56,430 nucleotides of DNA from Auxenochlorella pyrenoidosa (taxonomy: Eukaryota; Chlorophyta; Trebouxiophyceae; Chlorellales; Chlorellaceae): assembly GCA_001430745.1 (NCBI GenBank), contig KQ481955.1:140433-196862 (forward strand), read 5' to 3'. This document shows positions 1 through 10,942 of this stretch, piece after piece. Position 1 is the first letter of the stretch. Each line of letters begins with the position of its first letter. The notes beneath the pieces are model-generated. The model ran no database searches and was not told the DNA's origin. It worked only from the letters and a program-made list of their open reading frames with translations. Made by a program: the position numbers and the translations under genes.

Positions 1-3000
1 AAAGGTGAAACCACTGTGGGCCTGCTCGAAGCCAGGGGCCACTTGCCGAGGCGGTGCCCTGCGACAGGCCACCTGCTGCCCCGCCCCACCGCCCCCTGGG
101 GACCCACCTCGTCCCAGCCGCGGCAGCCCAGAATGCGCTTCACCTCCGTGTGGAAGCGCGCCCGCAGGCCCGCCCCCGGCCGGCCGTACAGGCAGTCCAG
201 GCGGTACATGACCTGTGTGTGTGGGTGGGGGGGGGGCAGGCACGCTGGTGTGTCAAAGCACTCATACAGCTGGCGCAGCATATCCCAAAGCTGGAGGATG
301 GCATCTGATTGGCCTATCTGATAGCCAGGCCCCAAGCGTGCAAACAGAGCCTTGCTGCTAGCCCAGACGCCAGCTTTGGTTCCTGAGCACCTCTCGTCCG
401 GCCTCACCTGCCCCAGGCTCTGCCCCTCGGGCCGGGCCACCAGGCGAAGGAAGGCGGCGTGGAACATGAGCAGCCTGCGGCCGGGAGGGGGGGTTGGCAA
501 CGCTGCTGAGGTTAACACAGGTGCCGGGGGCCTTGAATGCATGCAGAGGGTGAGGTGTTGCCGTGGCATCAGGGTTCAGGCGCAGGTGCCAGCAACGGCC
601 GCCAGCGGACAGAGCAGGGTACGAGCGCGCCTGCCAGGGCAAAGATCCCCCTCGTCCCTCACACCGGAAGGCACGGCGCCCACCTCAGCGACACGCGCGA
701 CGCCTCGAACGCGCCTGCCACCAGCAGCCCGTCCACGCCGCCCCGCTGGGGGTCCACTCGGTAGCGGTCGATGAGGGAGCGGTCGGCCTTGCAGGCCCAC
801 AGCACCTGCCGGTCCATGCTCTCGCCAAGCACCACAGGCAGCACCTGCAGCGCAGTGCAGCGCAGGGGAAGAGAAGGACACATCCGGCCAGTGGATGGAA
901 CATTCAAGGTGCGGCGCTGCGCGCGCAGCACCGAGGGATGGACAGCAGCTGTCAGCAGCCCCCAGCTGCCACAGCCTCCCACCCAAGGCCCTGCTGCCCC
1001 GCGCCCGCGCACCTCGCGCCAGTCGTGCCGCCGGCTCGCCGCCAGCAGCGGCACCAGCAGGCCCAGGTTGGGGGCCTGCTCCTTGGTGCGCTGCGCCTCC
1101 TGGGACAGGAAGCGCCCCACCCGGCGCTCCGCGCGCTCCCACAGCCCGTGCCGGTCGCACAGCGCCAGGAGCAGGCGGTGCAGGCCGCAGTAGGTGTTGA
1201 GCGCGCGCTCTGCGGGGGATGGGATGAGGTCCGGGGACGTGGGCGTGGTGAGTCGGGGGAGGGGGTTTGAAGGAGGAGGAACGCATGCCAGCACATGGCA
1301 GGCAGCTGTGGTGCGGTGCCAGCTACTCAAGCCGTCGCGCCGGCTGCTCAAGCCCAGTCCCTGCCCCCTCACCCGACGCAGCGGTGCCGTGGTCGCACAG
1401 CAGCACCACCACCGTGTTCAGCATGGTGAGCAGCACCGTGAGCCAGGCCTCCGGGCCGGGGTTGGGCTCCCGCGGGCACAGCTGGCGCAGCACCGCTGGC
1501 AGCAGCGGCTGCGCTCTGCGGGGCAGGGCAGGTGGGAGGAGGCGTAGACGATGGGCTGCAGACACCCAGAAGACTGCAGGTCTTGTCACATCACAGCTTC
1601 AGAATTCGCAGGACCTGCCTGCTGACTGTGCTGCAGGCCGCCGAGCTCCACACACCCCCACCCCACCCCACGCCACCCCCACCTCCTGCGCACCTCTCAA
1701 AGTGCTCCGCCGTGATGTAGGCCGGCAGGGCGCCCATCACCTCCTGCCCGCTCGCGTCGCGCCGCACCAGGCCCGCCTGCACCGCCTCCACCGACAGCAG
1801 GTCGGGGGAGGTGGGCAGGCAGTAGTCCACCTGGCCGGTCTTGGGGTTGGTGGTGAACTGCGGGCGGGGGAGAGAAGGGGGAGACAGGAGACTAGCGGCA
1901 TCAGCGCGCCTGCGCCTTGCTGCGGTGGCTCAAGCTTAAAGACAGCAGGGCTCAAGTCTTGCTCTTCTGACATCCACTGGCAGACAGCCCAAATGCGTCT
2001 GCGCACGCTGGCAGAGCTGCATTGTGCTCCACGGGCGAGGCCCCCAGCAGGGCAGCCCTGCAGCCCTCTGTCCCCGCCCCCACCTGGTAGGCCAGGCCAA
2101 GCACCTCGGACTCAAAGGGCGCCCGGCTATAGGAGCAGGCCAGCTCCGGCACCACCCCGTTGGCCTCCAGCTGGTAGGCCAGCTGCACGCCGCGCCGGAG
2201 AAAAAGGCGTCGGGGAGAGTCAGCAGACAGCCAGGCAGTGGCCTGTCGTAATGCATGCAGCGCTGGCAGAGGGAGACTGCGGCTGCAAAAGAAGCAACTG
2301 CAGGTGCCCGCATGGCGTGCAGGCAGAGGCCACAGCTGGCACCTCACAAGCGAAGATAAAAGGGCAGCCGGCATGGTAGAGCAGCCAGAGGCACCCACCT
2401 GGTAGTCAGCGAGGTCGGCACACACCAGGGGGGAAGCGGGGAAGGCACGGCGCAGCAGCGCGCGCCAGGCCTCGCCGTCAGAGCAGGCCGCGCGCAGCGC
2501 GCGGCACGTCGCGCCCAGGGTGGCCACGTCCCTGCAAGCGCAGCGCGCCGGCGGGCAGGGCGGCTTGTTGCCAACTGGCAGGCAGAGCAGTGGCCTGGGG
2601 GCCCGGCAGCCGCGGGCATGAATCTGTTTGCTTGTGCACAGCATGCCTGGACTGTGATTGCAAAGAGCCCCAGACGACCGTGCATGCCCGCTCGGCGGCA
2701 CATCAGGCCCCTACTCACCGAGCCTCCATCCGCGTCAGAACATGGGCCAGCGAGTCCGGCGGCAGCATGTCAAACAGGCGGCCGGCAGACGCCCCTGCAG
2801 CCGGCACCTGGCGGTGGTCGGAGGCGCCCTGTGAGCAGAGAGGGTGAGCAGAGAGGGGCCATGGGCGTGTTGGCATTCCAAATGCAGGAATCATCCATGT
2901 CAAAAGCTGCAACAGCAGAGCCGCAGGCCGACCTGCCGCGCTTGCCTTCATGGCGTCGTCGCGCGCGCTCGCGCCGCCGCCATGCCCGCCGGGCCCGGCA

Positions 3001-4994
3001 GCCGCCCGCCTCCGGTGCAGCGCCATGACGTCGGCGATGAGGGAGCGGTGCGGGCAGCGCAGGATGGAGTCGTCCAGCAGGCGCTTGCGCCGCCCGGGCA
3101 GGCTCAGGGCGGACGTCGGCGGGCCGCGGCCAGCCGCCGAGCCGGTCGAGCCCGCAGCGCATCCCGGCTCCTCCATAGCACCCACCTCCTCCTCATCCAA
3201 GGCCTCTTCCTCCTCCTCCAACAGCATCGCCTCCCCCTCCTCCTCCTCCTCCTCCATCTCCTCATCACGCAAGCCCTCCAGCAGGGCAAACCCGCCCGGC
3301 CGACCGCCCGCCGCGGCCGCCCCATCCGCCTCCATCTCCACGGCCGCTCCAGCCGAGCTCCGCTGGCGCAGCCCCTTGGGACCCACCGCCATCCAGCCAT
3401 CCGCATCAACCAGGGCGGCCGCGCCGGCACCAGGGGCCACGTCGGGCAGCGCCGCCATCAACTCTGCAGGGGCAGTGGAGCGAGCACCGTTATGCCGTGC
3501 AGGATCGAGGCGAGTCTGGGACAGGGCAATCTGCCATAAGGCTGGCAGGCTGGGAGGCTGGGCAGAGGCATTAGGCAGGACTGCAGGGGGGGCGCTAGGC
3601 CAGCCCAGCCCGGACTCACCCTCGTTCACAAGCGGGCGGCGCACGTCCATGCGGCGCAGGCGGGGCGCCAGCGCCAGCTCCTCGGCCGTCGGGAAGGGCG
3701 GGCAGGGGGCGCCGCCCTTGTGGGGGTGGCCCTCCACCTCCAGGCCCAGCGCCGCCCGCCGCGCCCGCTCGTACGTGATCTGTGCAGGGGGCAGGGGAGA
3801 GGCATGCGGCCGGTGTTAGGCGGGGTGGAACGCCGGCCTCAGCGCAGGCGCAATGCACCAGGATGATTTGCAGATCCGATGGCAGGCAAGCCGCTGCCGC
3901 TGCTGCAAAGAGCCCCACCGTGTGTGCTGCCAGGCAGCGGCCCACCTTGTTTGTGTCGTAGAGCAGCGCGGGGTCCAGCAGGAAGGAGTGGAGCAGGGCC
4001 AGAATGGAGGCGACAGAGTAGGCGGGGCACCACTGGTCGATGCTTGGGTTGCCTGCGGCGGGTAGAGGCGCAGGGCCGGCCAGTCAGACACACAGCCTGG
4101 ACCACAGGGTGCGAGACAGGGCGCGCCAGCAGCCTGCCCATGCCAGAAAGTCGCAGCCCGCAGGCTCGTGACAGCAGCCAGGGAGGCGACCAGGCGCGCA
4201 AGATGGGAAGGCGGCAAGGCAGGCGAACTCACAATCCCACAGCGCGACTCGGTAGGCGGCACCCTGCGACTCCCTGCGGCAGTGGAGGGGTGGGGGCACG
4301 GCAGGGTGAGCGCAGCTGCGTGGCAGGGTGCTACAAGCAGAAATTCACACAGGCAACGCTCACGCTAGGCTGAGGATGCAGCACGGGTCGCCCTGCGAGT
4401 TGCGGCAGCACAAACCACCCGAGCATGGGAATGCAACAGTTGCGTTGCTGCCACTCACTCGCGAGACGCCAGGTGGGGGTAGACGTTGGGGTGGGGCAGC
4501 GCGTGGAACAGCCGCACCTCTGGGCCGTCGGTGGGGTAGGTCTCAGGGAAGACCATCACGGCGTGCAGGGGCACCCCCGCCAGGTGCTGCGCTGCCACCG
4601 CCACCGCCGCCCGCTCGGTGGCGTGCGGCCCGGCCTCCTCCTCCGCCTCCGCCACAGGCAGACGCAGGTTGGCGTGCCAGATGAACAGGTTGGCGTCCAG
4701 CGGACGTGCCACCGCATCCGGTTGAGGGTGCTCCAGCACCTGCGTGTGATAGCAAGAGAGGGGCAGCGAGCTGGGCCGCAGGTGCGCGTGCAAGGCGGGA
4801 CAGTGCGGCAGCGCAGCAGCTTCTGAAATGCACACGCGGGCCGCCTCGGCCGCTTTGCACCGCTATCTGCAGTGCCGCTTCATGTTTGGCTCACGGCGGC
4901 GTGGCCTGCAAGTGCTGCAGCAGCAAGGTTCTCATCGCGTTCGCACCTCCTTCAAGTCGGCCAGAAGCCGCTTGACTGCAACGTGCTTCGCCAT
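1..4994 (-). CDS. UBC (E2-fold) / F-box-like multidomain protein, 3' end outside window
   Basis: Proposed ubiquitin-pathway protein. From the ATG at 4994 it reads MAKHVAVKRLLADLKEV, then (exon from 4739) LFIWHANL, a Pro-rich VFPETYPTDGPEVRLFHALP and the E2 signature HPNVY. After two introns follow WDCNPSIDQWCPAYSVASIL and a helix ending LLYDTNK (about 3950-4060), a typical UBC C-terminal half. Next come a conserved-looking segment (about 3610-3780), a Glu-rich acidic linker (about 3180-3270) and an F-box-like stretch, LFDMLPPDSLAHVLTRMEAR then DVATLGATCRALR (2420-2780). Further exons down to position 1 (e.g. ALNTYCGLHRLLLALCDRHG, RLLMFHAAFLRLVARPEGQ, MYRLDCLYGRPGAGLR) form an unassigned helical region that leaves the window. 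The frame is open upstream to 5189, so the start could be earlier. The usual catalytic Cys position is doubtful. The UBC fold is fairly sure, the F-box less so, and the overall function is unknown. Confidence 0.7.
3180..3270 (-). repeat. Glu-rich (CTC/CCT) low-complexity tract in gene A
   Basis: On the plus strand this is a run of tcc/ctc triplets. Read on the minus strand in the gene A frame it encodes an acidic block (EEMEEEEEEGE, then LLEEEEEALDEEEVG) between the UBC part and the F-box-like part. It is probably a disordered acidic linker. Confidence 0.75.
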
Positions 4995-6336
4995 GTCTTC
5001 GAGCACCACCGAGCGCGAGGAGGGCGGGCTGGGGCTATGCCCAGCGCCGGCGGCCGGTAGCCGCCGGTTGAGGCGGGCTTGGCTTGGTTTTGTTGGAGGG
5101 CCCGGCTTGAGGAAAGGGAGAGGGATGGATGGTTTGTGGAATGATTGGAGGAGGCGCCAAGGGACCGCTTTTAGCGGTCTGATGGCCAAGCCCGGGCGGG
5201 ACTTGGCATAGCACAGCGTGGCAGCTGGGCAAGTCCCGCCCCAACAACGGACAAGCGTCCAATTCAGATCATGGATGGTATCAACATCCGCAGGGAGGAG
5301 TGCTGGCTACCATGCTGCTTGTAAGCACGTACGCGGAAGAATGAAAGCTGATAGCAAATTCACAAGCATGGCTGGACACCCTCTGCCCAGCAATGGCGCA
5401 TGACTGCATGCTCAACTGGGCAGACCCATAGGTATGTCTGTTCTGCGCTACACATGCATAGACAAAGTTGGTGTGCCGATCCACATGAACCCCGACCCTT
5501 GAAACCCCAGCTAGCTGCCTCTTCTTAGCACGCCTGCGCAGCTCGCGGCTTGGTCACGGCGCAGGGGGCTGTGCACGTGGTGCTCCAACACGTCAGTGCT
5601 GTCGTGAAGTGCGCCTCTGGATTCCGCGTCCCAAAGAAGTGCTGCTCCATGCCTGCCTGGGTCGACCGGATTGACCATGGCATTGACCGAACGCTGATCG
5701 AGCTGTGCCAGTGCGCCAGGCGTTTTAGCCACGCCTTGGTTGTGTCCATGTTAACGGATGTAATTTATAGCATGGCCTGGTCCTCACTGGGTAGTCTGGC
5801 TGTTGGAGCGAGAGCACGACTCATCTCAGCAACGGCGCCGCAGACCTGCTTCCCATGCTGCGCACCCGCTGGCAGCTGCAGTTGGCCTACTGAGCGCGTC
5901 GCAATGCTGTTAGGTGCTCCCAATTACAAAGGATGCTCATCACTTCCTTTGCAGCGGCAGCAAAACGCTGAGCGCTTGGGGTTGGGTGTGCACCTTTCTG
6001 TGACCTGCAGCAGGCGAGCTTTTTTTGACGGATCCGGCTCAGCGATCGTTTGCAGCGGTGAGATTGATCATCCGGCTGAGTCTAGCATGCTGCTCGCTGC
6101 AGGAACTTTTGCGCCGCTTCCGTGGGCGTTGAGCTTCCTGCCCTGGGCCCCTCTCGTATCTTTAAGCTTTCTTACGGTGCAGGAAAGAAGGCCACAGACG
6201 CACGCAATCCCCACTCTCCCTTGCCGCAGCGCCGCCCAGCCACTGGCAGCACCCACCTTCATTGCTGCGCTGCACACGTCCCTGCAGCCCGGCCTTCACC
6301 CCGCTCGCAGCAGCCAGCACCAGCCCTGCACGCGCC
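4995..6336. other. Divergent intergenic region between genes A and B
   Basis: It should hold the promoters and 5' UTRs of gene A (leftward) and gene B (rightward). Open frames on both strands, including a 1 kb one from 5550 to 6551, show no recognisable protein motif and look like chance in GC-rich DNA. One perfect short inverted repeat lies at 5163-5179 (7-bp arms, loop TTT). I see no TATA box that I would defend. Confidence 0.5.
5163..5179. repeat. Perfect inverted repeat, 7-bp arms
   Basis: Arm GACCGCT (5163-5169), loop TTT, arm AGCGGTC (5173-5179). It sits in the probable 5' UTR or promoter of gene A, about 170 bp upstream of its ATG. If gene A instead started at 5189, this would fall inside its coding sequence. 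It may be an operator or RNA hairpin, or chance. Confidence 0.5.
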
Positions 6337-9300
6337 ATGTCGACGTCCTTTGTAGGCCGCGCTGCCAAGTCCACAGCCAATGTACGACACCTGCTGGCCA
6401 GCATGCTGGGGGCTGGTGGCGCGCTGCTCCTGGCCAAGTTCATTCTGCCTGGGGAGGCAGAGGCGGCACAAGACTCTCAGCAGCCTGGAGGGGAGCAGCA
6501 GCAGCAGGGAGGCGGCGCTGGCAGCAGCGGCAGCGGCAGCAAAAAGGATGAGCTGCAGCTAGTACAGGTCGTGTTCAGGTGGGGCCGGCACGCACGCGTG
6601 CACTGCCTGTGATGGCTCAACGTATCCTTGTGGCACGCGCAGCCAGCTTGCCCTGTTAGAGTGCTGTGCAACTCTTGTCGAGAGCACGCATTGCGGAAGC
6701 AGAGCTTGGCAGCGCTCGGCGTAATGCCGACAGCCCGCCTGCCTGGAATGCTGCACGTCCACCCGTGCTGCCGCGCCTCCGCTGGCTGTCCGCAGGCACG
6801 GCGCGCGCACGCCGCTCGGGAAGCGGTACTGGCCCGAGCTGGGGCCCAAGTGGGACGTGTGCGGCAAGGTGGGCACTGCGGGCGTCCCGGGCGATGCTTC
6901 AGGTGCCATGGCCTGCTGGAAAGAAACACAGTGCACGCTCACTGCAGGCTCGCGCTGCTCATCACACCAGCCCTGTGTCTTGCCTGCGAGCCTAAGTGTT
7001 GCGCACTGTGCTGATGGCGCCCATCCCTGGCCGGCAGGCGTTTGATGCGGTGCCCGTCGAGGTGCTGTCGCTTGACGGGCGCCCGCGCCCCACAAACCCA
7101 GACGACCAGCGGCAGGCAAGCGCTGGTGCAGGCCCAGCAGTCTGCTTAGCCGCCATGATCCAGCCGCCTTGCCTGCAGGGCAAGATTGGGGTCCCGGCTC
7201 TGGCATGCATGCTCCATGCCGCCGCACCCCTGCCGCGCCCCTGCCGTGCCTGCTGCTGAGGCTGTGCTGCCAGACGGGGCCCCTCTGCTTCATGGCATGC
7301 CTGCTGCCACCTTGGCCGCCCGCCCGCCCCCCGCGCAGGTGGACCAGCGCTACGAGGGTGGGTGCAGCAAGGGCGAGCTGACGCTGGTGGGGCAAGAGCA
7401 GGCGCGGGAGTTTGGGCGCTGGCTGCGCTGGCGGTACCACATGGTGCTGGGCCTGCTGCCTGAGCGGCACGAGCCCGGGGCAGTCAACGCACGCAGCACC
7501 AACTACTCGCGCACCATCGCCACGCTGCAGGTGGGGTGGGGGACGGGGTTCTGCGAGGGGAGCGGGGCGGGCTGGGAAGGGTGACTGCTTGGGAGGGGGT
7601 TGTAGGGGTTCCATAGTGCAGCTGCTGTCAGGCTACATGGAGCACACACCCCTGCGCTCGGTTTGACAGCTGGTAGCAAGCAAAGCGCAGAGGGGCGGGC
7701 GGCTGGAACTTGCGCACAGACCTGCGGCGCGGACGCCGTGGCGCTGATCAGGCAGCCTGGGTTTGGCAAGCGGCGCGCCCTACCTCTGCTTGCTGCCTGC
7801 AGGGCGTGCTGTCGGGGCTGTTCCCCGGCACAGAGGATCCGATCGTGGTGCACACCACTGAAGAGATTGACGAGATTCTGTGAGGGAACCTTCAACTGCT
7901 TGCGCTCTCCTGTCTCACCGCAGCGCCTGCCTCGCGCACGCCTTGCGCTGCCTCGCGGCACTGGTTTGCGAGTTGGGCAGAAGGCTTTGGCCAGCCGGGG
8001 CACGGCAGCCCGGTCGAGGCTCCGCCTGCTCTCGGCCCGTCCACCCCCACCACCCCCACCACCACCAGCACCACCAACGCACGCATTTTTCTCACACACA
8101 CATCACCACCCTAATCGCTACTGCAGGTACCATAATGTGACCAGCTGCCGCAAGCTGCACTCGCTGATGAAGGAGCTCAAGCAGCAGCTCAAGGGTGGGC
8201 GTGCTGGGGTTTGTGTGTGGGTGGGTGGGGTGGGGGGGGGGGGGTGGGGGGGCCTGCAATCGGCCTGCCAACAGCTTGGCATATTCCGCTGGTAGCTGCA
8301 TGCTGACCTGGCCCTCAGCCAGGTGCATGCAACTTCACTGGGTGTCTGCAGAGCAGCACCTCGGGAGGGGAGTGCACATGCAGCAGCCGCACGCACAGGT
8401 GCCCGCTGTGCAGGCATCAAGCACCCTGGTTGGTCTGCTCACGCCCCCTGCAGAGGAGATGCACAAGGAGCAGCCTCCGCACACAGAGGAGCTGCAGGGC
8501 CAGGTCCAGGCAGCGCTGAGGCTGCCGCCAGAGCACAAGGTGCGTGCCCATGAAGGGGGGGGGCGGGGGGACCTCACCTTCTTTTGCCTCCAGGTTGCCT
8601 GCCAACCTCTGTACAACCCAACCTGCTCTGCATGCCTGAGCCCGGACTCGGTGCAGCAAACTCGCTTGCGTGGTGGCCGGCGTCCATGCTCCGCTGCGCC
8701 CAGCCCCCGCCCAGGGGCTCTGTGTACCGACGATCCAACTCCCGACTCACAATTTGACATCAATCCATCTGCCAACTTCCCACCTTCCCTGGCCCTCCAC
8801 CCGGCAGGTCCACTGGGTAGATCTGCACGACGCCATGACCACTATGCTGACTCACGGCAAGGAGATCCCGGCAGGTGGGCCCCAGGGGTGGCCTTAGGTA
8901 AAGGGTTCTGTCGAGCAGCGGCAGCGGTGGTGGGGGGAGCGGGGGGGGATTGGGGGCAGGGGTTGCCTCCACGCCCTGCTGCGGCATCCGCGCCTACTGG
9001 AGGCTCTCCACCCAGGCACCTCCTGTATGGTTGAACCTTTGTTCCGGCCTGCGCCCCACTGCCCCGCAGCCTTGCGTGATCCCTCGGTGCTGCGCGGCAT
9101 CAACCAGCACGCCACCGAGCGCTTCATGCACCTCATAGCGCCGCACCCCGAGACAGGCCAGCAGGGGAGGGGCGCGCTGTGGGGGGCGGAGGTCCAGCTG
9201 GCCTCCCCTGCTGCCGCACGCTCCTAGATGGCTCTGCTGCTGCTGCCCGCTCCTAAAACAGCATGCCGTACCAGCAGCAGGCCTTGCTGCTGTGGCGCAG

Positions 9301-10705
9301 CCTTCGGGCGCGCCGGCTCCTGAGCCGCTGCCCCCGGCTGCGTGAGGGCAGCTGGGCGGCCCTCTGCAAGCGCAGGCCAGCAGAGCGCTCGGCCCACCCG
9401 CTCTGATTCCCCTGCAGGCAAGCACCAGGAGGTGCTGCGGCTGGGCATGGGGGTGCTGCTGGGGATGATGGTTCGGCGCATGGAGCACACAGCAGCAGCC
9501 GGCAGGGACGCCAGCCCCAAGATGTACCTGTACAGGTGCGCAAGGGGCAGGCCGCGTGTGTGACAATGTCTGCTGCTGCTGCAGAATGCTCTTGACGAGG
9601 TGCTTGGTGCAGCCAGGCAGAGCGAGGGGTGCACCTGGCCTCAGGTTCCGCTGCGGCGCCGCTTTTGCAGCAGTCCGGCGCAGGCGCTGCCTACTGCCTG
9701 CTGGCGGCCCCGTCTAGCAGCCACCCCTCCCTCCTGCGCACCGGGAGTTGCCCCCCTTTGTCCCTGCAGCGGCCACGACAGCAGCCTGATGCCGCTGCTG
9801 GCAGCGCTGGGCAAGCCCGTGACCGACTGGCCGCCCTACCTGTCCAACCTTGTGCTGGAGCTGTGGAGGCAGCCCCAGGGGCAGCAGTACGTCAAGGTGG
9901 GGACAAGGGGTCGCTGCCGGAACTCTGGCAGAGGGAGGATTGCCTAGCAGCCGCTGTGCCGAGCTGCCCAAGCCAAATTTGGGGAGGGGTGGCGGAAATG
10001 GAGTGGTGATGCGGCACCTGTGCAGCAGCTGGCCAACCAGGAAGGCTGTGCCCCTGGGGGCTGCAACTTTCCGCCGCTTGGAGGCTGACAACTGCAGCCG
10101 CTGGAGACGTGTGCTCTCTTCCACCCCGGCCTCAGTGTTGAAGCTCTCCCCTTTTGCTCCCCCTCTCTTCCTGTCTCCAGGTGCTGTACAACCAGAAAGA
10201 GCTGCCGCTGACAGAGCTGTGCGGGGGCCCCACCTGCGAGCTGCAGCAATTCAGGTGGGCCAGTGTGGGAGAGCGATAGTCGGGGCACAGAGTCATGCCT
10301 CGCAGTTGCAGCACTGCAGCTGCGTGCGCAGGGCCATCTGCCGCCTGCCCCTGCCGACTCTCGTGCAGAGCCTCGTGCCTCGCCCTCCAGCAGTGCAGCC
10401 AGAAGGGCCTGCCGCCCCAGATGCTGCTTAGACCGACCGCCTTGCTTGCGTGTGCGTGCCTGCCTCCCCCCCGCCCTGTCGGCTGCAGGGAGCAGGTGCT
10501 GGGGCCGTACCTGCTGACCAAGGATGAGCACGAGAAGGAGTGCCTGCTGCACTTCCTGCACGACCAGCCCGCCGGCGAACACACCGAGACTGAGGCCGTG
10601 CAGCCCGGCAGCGCCTTCCCGGATGACGAGGCCGAGGTGGCGGGCTCAGCGGCTGGCGGCGCGGGCTCAGCGGCTGGCGAAATGGTGCGAGAAAAGTGGG
10701 AGTGA
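6337..10705 (+). CDS. Histidine acid phosphatase, lysophosphatidic acid phosphatase type 6-like
   Basis: Histidine-phosphatase-superfamily enzyme, about 500 aa in about 12-13 exons. By similarity to ACP6 it would dephosphorylate lysophosphatidic acid. The first exon (6337-6578) encodes a basic, Ser-rich N-terminus and a hydrophobic segment (LLASMLGAGGALLLAKFIL), which suggests a mitochondrial presequence or membrane anchor. A splice joins VQVVFR to HGARTP at 6796, restoring the catalytic RHGxRxP motif. Further family blocks are ARSTNYSRTIATLQGVLSGL (substrate-side Arg), IVVHTTEEIDEIL, and the C-terminal catalytic HD in LYSGHDSSLMPLLAALG (about 9530-9815), followed by DWPPYLSNLVLELW. Its order and wording track animal ACP6 closely. 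The tail after 10500 is acidic and Ala/Gly-rich. Stop TGA at 10703-10705. Chosen start: the first ATG in frame ahead of the targeting-like peptide. Substrate is inferred. Confidence 0.88.
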
Positions 10706-10942
10706 GGCTGCCGCTGCCGTCGCTTCCATCTCCAAGATGACCTGCCATCCTTTCTTCCATGTGGTTCCATGTGCATGCATGCATTGGGCGATGTGCATCC
10801 TTTGATTCATGGTGTTTTTCCACATCAACGCCCAGCCCGTGGTGCTCTAAATGGCCATTTGTGTGAATGCAACATTTGCATCGCCAGACACCATGGGTGG
10901 CCGTCAGCCCGACCTTGGCTGTCAACCGCCCTGCCGTGTGTC
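10706..10942. other. Convergent intergenic region between genes B and C
   Basis: Short tail-to-tail spacer holding the 3' UTRs of gene B (rightward) and gene C (leftward). I found no TGTAA-type poly(A) motif on either strand. Confidence 0.5.

Noticed and set aside
5550..6551. A 333-codon open frame on the plus strand upstream of gene B
   Set aside because: No ATG at its start, no recognisable motif, and it overlaps the true first exon of gene B in another frame. Long chance frames are common in GC-rich DNA.
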